DNA from: a virus
IMG/VR virus record: IMGVR_UViG_3300046542_000169
Location: 1 to 38,585 of that record
Strand: one strand, 5' to 3'
DNA length: 38,585 bases
Positions 29,044-35,230 of the stretch are shown in pieces. Position 1 is the stretch's first letter, and the number at the start of each line of letters is the position of its first letter. The notes beneath the pieces were generated by a model. That model saw only the letters and a program-made list of their open reading frames with translations. It made no database searches and had not been told where the DNA came from. A program made the translations under genes and the position numbers.

Positions 29044-29510
29044 CTGACAAAATCAGCGTGAACAGCTCCAGCAAGCTCACCGAAGCCATCGGCATGCTCA
29101 CCGCGATGTTCCGCGAGAAGAAGTTCGTGGTGGTGTCCCTGCGTCCCGGCAAGGATCGCACGCTCGATCAAAATGCCCTGTGGTTCGCCCTGTACGAGCG
29201 AATCGCCCAGATGACCCAGATCGGCGACGTGGAGGATGCCCGGCGCTACTGCAAGCTGCACCTGGGCGTGCCGATCATGCGCGCCGACGATGCCGACTTC
29301 CGCGACGGATGGAACCGCATTTTCCTGAATCTGCCCTACGAGCAGAAGCTTGAGCTGATGGGGGCTTGCCCGATCTTCGGCCCGGACGGGTTCCCGGTGA
29401 CTCGCCTGTTCAACCGTGCGCAGGGCATCGCTTACACCGATCGCATCGTGGACGAGTTCACGGCCAAGGGCGTGTTCTTCGGTGACCTGATGGGCGAGGT
29501 GGCGGCATGA
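29040..29510 (+). CDS. ninB: NinB-type recombination mediator
   Basis: A 156-residue protein with the NinB pattern: 'VSLRPGKDRTLDQNALWFAL' followed by 'YERIAQM', then 'RYCKLHLGVPIMRADDADFR' and a C-terminal 'NRAQGIAYTDRIVDEF'. Lambda NinB (Orf) binds single-strand DNA and helps load annealing or RecA proteins. It is followed by NinG with a four-base overlap, as in the nin region. Confidence 0.85.
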   Translation: MTDKISVNSSSKLTEAIGMLTAMFREKKFVVVSLRPGKDRTLDQNALWFALYERIAQMTQIGDVEDARRYCKLHLGVPIMRADDADFRDGWNRIFLNLPYEQKLELMGACPIFGPDGFPVTRLFNRAQGIAYTDRIVDEFTAKGVFFGDLMGEVAA

Positions 29511-30148
29511 GCATCGAGCGCAAACCTCGCAAGCCCAAGACCTGCGCCAACGAAGAGTGCAGGGCCTCATTTGCCCCTCAGCGCCTCGGCCAGAAGGTCT
29601 GCAGCCCGGCTTGTGGACTGGCGACCAAGGACGCGAACGCTGACAAGGCGCGCAAGGCCCTTGCTGATGTAGGCCGCGCCAACATCAAAGTTCGCAAGGA
29701 AGCTCTCAAAACTCGCGCCGACCACATCAAGGATGCCGAGAAGGCGGTCCGCGACTACCGCCGAACCTACGAGCTGAGCATCGGGAGCGGTTGCATCAGT
29801 TGCGGCGAGTCGCAGGAGTCGATCCTGGCCGCCCAGGGCTGGAAGACTGGCGGTGCATTCGATGCAGGGCACTTCCTCGGCAAAGGAGCCCGCCCGGAGC
29901 TGAGGCTGATCCCGGCCAATATCTGGTTGCAATGCAAAAGCTGTAATGCCGGCTCGTCCAAGTACGCCCGCAAAGGCGAGACGGTTTCGCAGGCCTTCCG
30001 TGCCGGCTTGATCGCCCGCATCGGGCTGGAAGCAGTTGAAGCGCTCGAAGCCGACCACGAACCGCGCAAGTACACCGTTGATGAACTGAAAGCCATTACC
30101 GCCGAATACCGCGCCAAAACCCGTGAACTCAAGAGGGCTGCAGCATGA
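29507..30148 (+). CDS. ninG: NinG (Rap)-type recombination nuclease
   Basis: A 213-residue protein. The N-terminus has a Cys cluster ('CANEECRASF', 'VCSPACG') and a helical Lys/Arg/Ala-rich linker. The C-terminal domain carries 'GCISCG', 'FDAGHFLGKGARPELRLIP' and 'WLQCKSCN', the HNH-like zinc nuclease core of NinG/Rap, which resolves branched recombination intermediates. Confidence 0.87.
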   Translation: MSIERKPRKPKTCANEECRASFAPQRLGQKVCSPACGLATKDANADKARKALADVGRANIKVRKEALKTRADHIKDAEKAVRDYRRTYELSIGSGCISCGESQESILAAQGWKTGGAFDAGHFLGKGARPELRLIPANIWLQCKSCNAGSSKYARKGETVSQAFRAGLIARIGLEAVEALEADHEPRKYTVDELKAITAEYRAKTRELKRAAA

Positions 30149-30255
30149 TCATCCACCTCTACGTCGGCTTCATGTTTCTGCTCGGCCTCGGGTTGATTGA
30201 GGGCATTCGCCAATTGCTGCGCCGGGAGCGGATTGTGCGGGGGATTCGGCCATGA
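30145..30255 (+). CDS. 36-residue membrane peptide
   Basis: ATG at 30145 overlaps the NinG stop, and its own stop overlaps the next start. The peptide MIIHLYVGFMFLLGLGLI... is a single hydrophobic helix with a very basic C-terminus (RQLLRRERIVRGIRP). Function unknown. Confidence 0.55.
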   Translation: MIIHLYVGFMFLLGLGLIEGIRQLLRRERIVRGIRP

Positions 30256-30449
30256 ACTGGAAAGCCATCAGCAAGAACTGCATGACCAGCGAGGAAGGCT
30301 ATCTGCTGAGCAAGTACGCAATGCAGGACGGGGCAGCGTACGTGGCCAGGACGCCGGCGGGGAAGATCCTGCATTCGGGCAAGGATCTGGCCAAGGCCAA
30401 GACGGCATGCATCGAACACTTTCAGTTGACCATGGGGGAAGCAGCATGA
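30252..30449 (+). CDS. Small early protein, unknown
   Basis: A 65-residue protein (MNWKAISKNCMTSEEGYLLS...) with strand-like 'AAYVARTPAGKILHSGK' and a C-terminal helix. It overlaps both neighbours by four bases. No known domain. Confidence 0.6.
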   Translation: MNWKAISKNCMTSEEGYLLSKYAMQDGAAYVARTPAGKILHSGKDLAKAKTACIEHFQLTMGEAA

Positions 30450-30742
30450 GCGCACTCGACATCCAGGTATCCGGCAGCCACTACAAGGATCTGAAGATCC
30501 AGCCCATTGAGTACATCCATGCGAACAGCATCCCCTTCGCCGAGGGAAGCGTCATCAAGTACGTGTCTCGTTGGCGGTCAAAGGGCGGGGTCAAGGACCT
30601 GGAGAAGGCCAAGCACTTCCTCGAGTTGCTGATTGAGCTCGAAACGAAGTCGGCCACCGCCCCGGCAGTCAAGACCCCGGAGCCGGCAGAATTGACGTAT
30701 GCGGAATTCCTTGCAGCGAAGACGGCCCGGGGAGACAAGTAA
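30446..30742 (+). CDS. DUF3310-type phage protein
   Basis: A 98-residue protein with the whole DUF3310 pattern: 'SGSHYKDLKIQPIEYIHAN', then 'FAEGSVIKYVSRWRSKGGVK' and DLEKAKHFLELLI. The ATG overlaps the previous stop. These proteins are widespread in phages and are sometimes called nucleotide-kinase-like; the exact role is not established. A Pro/Ala-rich tail follows the domain. Confidence 0.82.
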   Translation: MSALDIQVSGSHYKDLKIQPIEYIHANSIPFAEGSVIKYVSRWRSKGGVKDLEKAKHFLELLIELETKSATAPAVKTPEPAELTYAEFLAAKTARGDK

Positions 30743-31878
30743 TGGCCGAACGCAAAGTCACGGACGAGCAGATCATCGAGGCGCTGGCCACAATGAGCGG
30801 CGCCAAGGCTGCTGAACACCTCGGGCTGAATGCCAGGACGCTCCAGAGACGGCGCGCTCGCCTGGCGCTGAAGGGTCATATTCCCGAGATGTACATCGAC
30901 ACCAAGCTGCCGTCGTTCCTGAAGATCGCAGGGACGTCCCAGCTCATGCGCCGCGGCGAGACTGAGCCGCTGTTGTCCTGGGTGAAGACCAACACCGACA
31001 TGGAAGCGCTAGAGGCCCTCATCAAGGCCTCCTGCGAGGCGGCGGTGAAGGATCTGCCGCATGTGCCTGCCCGACCCTTCGCCGGCGAGTACCTGCCCGA
31101 CCTGATGACGGCTTACCCGATCGGCGACCCGCACTTCGGCGAATACATCTGGGCGGCCGAGTGCGGGGAAGACTGGGACCTGAGTATCGCCGAGCGTACG
31201 CACTGCGCCGCTATGGCTTCGCTGGTTGAGTCAGCACCACCAACCGAGACTGCAATCATCGTCAATCTCGGGGATGCTGCGCACTACGATTCCATGGCGG
31301 CCATAACTCCGCGCAGTGGTCACCACCTGGACGCAGACAGCCGCTACGCCAAGATGGTCGACATCCTGATCCTCGCTATGCGTCAGTGCGTCGAGTCGGC
31401 CTTGACCAAGCACAAGTTCGTGCATGTGGTGCACGTTATCGGTAACCACGATGAGACCGGGGCCGTATGGCTGAGCCGCCTGTTCGCCCACCTCTACGCC
31501 AACGAGCCGCGCGTCACCGTCGAAACCTCACCAAGCGTCTTCAGCTACTACCGCTGGGGCAAGAACCTCATCGGAATGCACCACGGGCACACCAGCAAGG
31601 CCGACAAGCTGCCAGGCGTCATGGCGACAGACCGCGCCAAGGATTGGGGCGAAACAATTCACCGCTACTGGTGGACCGGCCACATCCACCACGAAAGCAA
31701 GAAGGAATACCCGGGCTGCACCGTCGAATCCTTCAACACCCTGGCCCCGAACGACAGCTATGCCACTGCCGGCGGTTGGAGATCGCGCCAGAACATGAAG
31801 GCCATCGTCCTGCACCGTGAACACGGCGAAGTCGCCCGTCACACCGTACATCCGTCGATGCTCAAGGAGGTGGCATGA
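30742..31878 (+). CDS. HTH-fused calcineurin-like metallophosphoesterase
   Basis: A 378-residue protein. Residues about 5-42 form an HTH ('MSGAKAAEHLGLNARTLQRR'). The phosphoesterase part shows all metal-binding blocks: 'YPIGDPHFGE' (GDxH), 'VNLGDAAHYDS' (GDxxxxxD), 'VIGNHDE' (GNHE/D), 'MHHGHTSK' and 'WTGHIHHES' (GHxH). It may act on DNA or a nucleotide in the phage cycle. HTH-phosphoesterase fusions occur in pseudomonad phages near the Q gene. Substrate unknown. Confidence 0.8.
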   Translation: MAERKVTDEQIIEALATMSGAKAAEHLGLNARTLQRRRARLALKGHIPEMYIDTKLPSFLKIAGTSQLMRRGETEPLLSWVKTNTDMEALEALIKASCEAAVKDLPHVPARPFAGEYLPDLMTAYPIGDPHFGEYIWAAECGEDWDLSIAERTHCAAMASLVESAPPTETAIIVNLGDAAHYDSMAAITPRSGHHLDADSRYAKMVDILILAMRQCVESALTKHKFVHVVHVIGNHDETGAVWLSRLFAHLYANEPRVTVETSPSVFSYYRWGKNLIGMHHGHTSKADKLPGVMATDRAKDWGETIHRYWWTGHIHHESKKEYPGCTVESFNTLAPNDSYATAGGWRSRQNMKAIVLHREHGEVARHTVHPSMLKEVA

Positions 31879-32237
31879 AACAACTGGACACTCACTACCT
31901 GCTCACGCAATGGGGGATCTGGCTGCGATACGGTTCCGGCATCCCGCGCTACGTCTCCCCTCACTTCGCGCTGATCAGGGACAACATCGAGCAGAGCTCA
32001 TCGGCGCCTGTGGCTTGCATCAGTGACGACCTGTGCATGCTGGTGGATGGCATCGCCGCCAGGTTGCGGCACCGCAACGATGAGATGGGCAGGGCCTTGA
32101 TCTACTATTACGGCCGCGACATCAGCTATGCAACGCTGGGCAGGATCATGCAGATCTCCAAGACGCGAGCGGAATCGCTGGTCAAGTCGGCTGAACAGTG
32201 GGTTGACGGTGCGCTTGACGAAAAGATTGCCGCATAA
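31875..32237 (+). CDS. Q: Late antiterminator Q
   Basis: A 120-residue protein of the antiterminator-Q type: 'WGIWLRYGSGIPRYVSP', 'CISDDLCMLVDGIAARLR' and the HTH-like 'SYATLGRIMQISKTRAESLV' near the end, followed by EQWVDG. It is the last gene of the right early operon and lies just before a PR'-tR' pair, the expected site of action. It would load onto polymerase near PR' and let it pass terminators in the late operon. Confidence 0.82.
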   Translation: MKQLDTHYLLTQWGIWLRYGSGIPRYVSPHFALIRDNIEQSSSAPVACISDDLCMLVDGIAARLRHRNDEMGRALIYYYGRDISYATLGRIMQISKTRAESLVKSAEQWVDGALDEKIAA

Positions 32238-32260
32238 CTCGATTATGGCTTACATCTTGC

Positions 32261-32290
32261 TTGTTTCGTCCGGACGCTTTGGGGTATATT
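32261..32290 (+). promoter_or_regulatory. Late promoter PR'-like
   Basis: -35 TTGTTT (32261-32266), 18-base spacer, -10 TATATT (32285-32290). It is downstream of Q and about 45 bases before a strong terminator, the lambda PR'/tR' design. The short hairpin GCGGT-TTT-ACCGC (32303-32315) lies in the early transcribed part. Confidence 0.7.
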
Positions 32291-32322
32291 ACGTTCCATT
32301 ATGCGGTTTTACCGCTTCAGAG

Positions 32323-32349
32323 AGCCCGGCCATTGAGCTGGGCTTTTTT
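32323..32349 (+). terminator. tR'-like terminator after the late promoter
   Basis: AGCCCGGC (32323-32330), loop CATTGA, GCTGGGCT (32337-32344) with one G-U pair, then T6. It would stop late transcripts until Q acts. Confidence 0.82.
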
Positions 32350-32371
32350 GTGCCTGAAATCTGGAGTCCAG

Positions 32372-32536
32372 ATGACCATCATCGTCGACGCCAAGCTGAT
32401 CGAGATCGCTCAATGTCTCGCAGCAACGGCTTCGCAGTGCAAAGAAAGTGGCATGCCAAAGCTCGCCGAGACATTCGCAAAGGCTGCGGCAGACCTGCTG
32501 GCCCAGAGCATCAAGAGCATCAACACCGTTCATTAG
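32372..32536 (+). CDS. 54-residue first late gene, unknown
   Basis: The ATG at 32372 (MTIIVDAKLIEIAQC) with CTGGAG upstream is used; the frame farther upstream crosses the promoter and terminator. The product is one or two amphipathic helices. It lies between two terminators at the start of the late operon. No known domain. Confidence 0.55.
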   Translation: MTIIVDAKLIEIAQCLAATASQCKESGMPKLAETFAKAAADLLAQSIKSINTVH

Positions 32537-32583
32537 CCCTTCTGGGCACACGACCAATGCCAGGCTGGGGCGATCCAGCGTTT

Positions 32584-32606
32584 GCCCGCGCTTGCGGGCT
32601 TTTTTA
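32584..32606 (+). terminator. Rho-independent terminator before holin-like gene
   Basis: GCCCGC (32584-32589), loop GCTT, GCGGGC (32594-32599), then T6ATT. It is the second terminator within 300 bases of PR'. Confidence 0.85.
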
Positions 32607-32620
32607 TTCCTGGAGTAGCC

Positions 32621-32926
32621 ATGACCGAACCCGCGAGCACCACGGCCGCCGGCGTATTACTCGCGAAGTACGGCATCACCATCGCTGGTTTCGCTGGTGC
32701 AATCCTGTCGCTGACCTTCCTGCAAGGCCTGACACGCAAGCAAGCCTTCTGGGCCTTCATGACAGGTTTCGGCTCGGCCGTCTTCTGCACCCCATTGGCG
32801 ATCGGCTTCTTTCACCTGGAGCCAGGCGGCGAAACCCAATACGGCGTTGCCTTCCTGATCGGCCTGCTGGCAATGAACATCATTCCCGTACTGAAGAAGA
32901 TCATCGGCTCCAAGGGAGATGCATGA
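32621..32926 (+). CDS. Holin-like membrane protein
   Basis: A 101-residue protein starting MTEPASTT (GGAG upstream at 32612). Three membrane spans are likely: 'GITIAGFAGAILSLTFLQG', 'AFWAFMTGFGSAVFCTPLAI' followed by GFF, and 'YGVAFLIGLLAMNIIPVL', with a basic C-terminal end. Size and topology fit a class I holin. It is far from the endolysin on this map, but both belong to the late transcript. Confidence 0.68.
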   Translation: MTEPASTTAAGVLLAKYGITIAGFAGAILSLTFLQGLTRKQAFWAFMTGFGSAVFCTPLAIGFFHLEPGGETQYGVAFLIGLLAMNIIPVLKKIIGSKGDA

Positions 32927-32927
32927 A

Positions 32928-33188
32928 ATGCAAATCATCCTGCAGGTCGTCGATGCATTCCTCTGTGTGATGGTGGTGATTGCTGCTGCTGAGTACCTGC
33001 GCCGCATCCGCCCGATGGATGAGCCACTGCTCAGCGTGGTGCTCTATACGGTCGCCATCGCCGCCTTTGGCAGCTTCATCTTCAACATCAAAGGCTACGC
33101 GGTCAGCCCTTTCACGATGGCCCTGCATGCAGCGGTTGTCCTGTACGCCATCTTGAGGCGCGGGCACATCTGCAAGATCGGTGAATGA
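32928..33188 (+). CDS. Second small membrane protein, holin or antiholin candidate
   Basis: An 86-residue protein; the ATG at 32928 has GGGAG nine bases upstream and is preferred over one at 32919. Three hydrophobic segments are visible: 'IILQVVDAFLCVMVVIAAAE', 'LLSVVLYTVAIAAFGSFIF' and 'FTMALHAAVVLYAIL'. Adjacent holin-like pairs commonly serve as holin and antiholin. Confidence 0.6.
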   Translation: MQIILQVVDAFLCVMVVIAAAEYLRRIRPMDEPLLSVVLYTVAIAAFGSFIFNIKGYAVSPFTMALHAAVVLYAILRRGHICKIGE

Positions 33189-33189
33189 C

Positions 33190-33348
33190 ATGACTCGCCA
33201 GATCAAGGTTCGCGCTTACCTCCCCTGGTGGTTCCGCACTTACGTTCGAGCAGTCTACGCATTCGCCTACATGTCAGGCCTTGAGGTTGACCAAGACGTC
33301 ATCCGCGCCCAGGTCAAGCAAGCCACTCGTTACCGCGAGATCGAATAA
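33190..33348 (+). CDS. 52-residue late protein, unknown
   Basis: ATG at 33190 begins two bases after the previous stop. The product MTRQIKVRAYLPWWFRTYV... is basic and aromatic, with a helical end. No domain recognised. Confidence 0.55.
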   Translation: MTRQIKVRAYLPWWFRTYVRAVYAFAYMSGLEVDQDVIRAQVKQATRYREIE

Positions 33349-33363
33349 CTGAAGGACTCCAAC

Positions 33364-33972
33364 ATGACAGCCAAGCCTGATTGGGAGCGCATCGAGCAGC
33401 TCTTCAGGGCCGGCCTGCTTTCTGTGCGCGAGATCGCCTCAGCTTGCGGCGTCTCACACACCGCCATCAACAAGCGCGCCAAGGCTGAAGGCTGGGAGCG
33501 AGACCTCAAGGCCAAGATCAAGGCCAAGGCCGATTCGCTGGTTTCCAAACGTGAGGTTTCCAGCAAGGTTTCCACTGAGCAGCTGGCAACCGAGCGAGGC
33601 ATCGTTGAGGCGAATGCTGAGGTCATTGCAAACATCCGGATGGCTCATCGTTCGGACATCACTCGCTCCCGCCGCATTGCCAACAAGCTTCTGGATGAGC
33701 TGGAAGGACTGACCGACAACCGCGTGCTGTTTGAAGAGCTCGGAGAGTTGATGCGTGACCCAGATGACAAGGGTTTTGATCGCCGCAATGAGCTGTACGG
33801 CAAGGTGATCAGTCTGTCTGGCCGAACCAAGACGATGAAAGAGCTCTCTGAGACGCTGAAGACTTTGGTCCTCCTTGAGCGGCAAGCCTACGACTTGGAG
33901 AGCGCTGGTGACGTCGATCCAGCAGCCGCCAGCCTGACCGTCAGCTTCGTCAAGCCATCCAATGGCAATTGA
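33364..33972 (+). CDS. Terminase small subunit
   Basis: A 202-residue protein with an N-terminal HTH ('LLSVREIASACGVSHTAINK' followed by RAKAEGW), the DNA-recognition domain of small terminases, and a long helical oligomerisation part ('RSRRIANKLLDELEGL', 'ELSETLKTLVLLERQAYDLE'). It overlaps the large subunit by 11 bases. It selects phage DNA for packaging. Confidence 0.87.
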   Translation: MTAKPDWERIEQLFRAGLLSVREIASACGVSHTAINKRAKAEGWERDLKAKIKAKADSLVSKREVSSKVSTEQLATERGIVEANAEVIANIRMAHRSDITRSRRIANKLLDELEGLTDNRVLFEELGELMRDPDDKGFDRRNELYGKVISLSGRTKTMKELSETLKTLVLLERQAYDLESAGDVDPAAASLTVSFVKPSNGN

Positions 33973-35221
33973 GTTCCCCGACAAGCTCGCGTTCCTGTTC
34001 GATCCGCACCGGTACAAGGTGGCATACGGCGGGCGGGGGAGCGGTAAGTCTTGGAGCTTTGCCCGGGCGCTGCTGCTCCAAGGCGCACAGAAGCCGATGC
34101 GCATCCTTTGCGCTCGGGAGATCCAGAAGAGCATTGCTGATTCGGTGCACAAGCTTCTTGCAGACCAGATCGCAGACCTAGGGCTGAGTGCGTTCTACGA
34201 CGTCCAACAGGCCTATATCAAGGGCAGGAACGGTACAGAGTTCAGCTTCGCCGGGATTCAGCAGCACACTGTCGACTCTATCAAGTCCTATGAGGGCGTT
34301 GATGTTGTCTGGGTCGAAGAGGCCCACGTCGTGGTGAAGAAGAGTTGGCAGGTGCTTGGCCCGACGATCCGTAAATCAGGATCTGAGGTCTGGGTCACCT
34401 ACAACCCGCAGCTCGAATCAGACGAGACGCACCAGCGTTTCGTGGTTAAGCCTCGACCAGACTGCGTTGCGGTCCTAATGAATCACAACGACAACCCATG
34501 GTTTCCTGATGTGCTGGAGCAAGAACGCTTGCACGACAAGGAGACGATGAAGCCTGAGTTCTACGCTCACATCTGGGAAGGCAAGTGCATGCCAGCAGTT
34601 GAAGGCGCCATCTACTTCGAGCAGATGAGCCAGGCTGAGTCGCGCATTGCCAACGTGCCGCACGACGGGCTGCTGAAGACACACGTCATCTTCGACCTGG
34701 GCTGGAATGACGCGATGACGATCATCCTGGCGCAGAAGGTGGCCGGCGAGATCCGCCTGATCCACTACATCGAAGGGCATCAGCGCACGCTGGCCGAGTA
34801 CAGCGCCGAGCTCAAGGGCCTGACGCTGGACGGGCAGCCGATCAACTGGGGCAACGTCTACCTGCCTCACGACGGTTACGCCAAGCGCCACCAGAGCGGC
34901 AAGTCCGACGCCGAGGTGATGGGTCAGCTGGGCTGGACTGTCATGCCAGTGCCGAACATGCACGTCGAGACCGGTATCAACCGAGTCCGCGAGGTCTTCC
35001 CTCGTACCTATTTCAACCGTGACCGCACGGGCCGTCTGGTGGAGTGCTTGAAGCGCTACCGCCGGCAAATCAATCAGCAGACCAACGAGCCAGGCGCGCC
35101 ACTGCATGACGAATACAGCCACGGGGCTGACGTGATGCGCTACCTCGCCATTGTCGCCGACCAGCTCAGCAACGATGAGTGGGGCGGCCAGCTCAACTAT
35201 CGCAAGCTCAACAACGCATAA
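33962..35221 (+). CDS. terL: Terminase large subunit (PBSX/Terminase_3-like)
   Basis: A 419-residue packaging ATPase-nuclease. Walker A is at about residues 23-30 ('AYGGRGSGKSWSFARALL'), Walker B near 'GVDVVWVEEAHVV', and the coupling motif near 'VWVTYNPQ'. The nuclease domain starts after residue about 235 with Asp in 'HVIFDLGWNDA' and has a late acidic site in 'YSHGADVMRYLA'. It cuts and translocates concatemeric DNA into the prohead through the portal encoded next. Confidence 0.93.
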   Translation: MAIEFPDKLAFLFDPHRYKVAYGGRGSGKSWSFARALLLQGAQKPMRILCAREIQKSIADSVHKLLADQIADLGLSAFYDVQQAYIKGRNGTEFSFAGIQQHTVDSIKSYEGVDVVWVEEAHVVVKKSWQVLGPTIRKSGSEVWVTYNPQLESDETHQRFVVKPRPDCVAVLMNHNDNPWFPDVLEQERLHDKETMKPEFYAHIWEGKCMPAVEGAIYFEQMSQAESRIANVPHDGLLKTHVIFDLGWNDAMTIILAQKVAGEIRLIHYIEGHQRTLAEYSAELKGLTLDGQPINWGNVYLPHDGYAKRHQSGKSDAEVMGQLGWTVMPVPNMHVETGINRVREVFPRTYFNRDRTGRLVECLKRYRRQINQQTNEPGAPLHDEYSHGADVMRYLAIVADQLSNDEWGGQLNYRKLNNA

Positions 35222-35230
35222 GGGCACGAA

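Noticed and set aside
30197-30449. Upstream extension of the DUF3310 frame to 30197
   Set aside because: The extension overlaps the supported 65-residue gene and adds non-conserved sequence. The ATG at 30446 overlaps the previous stop and gives the usual family start.
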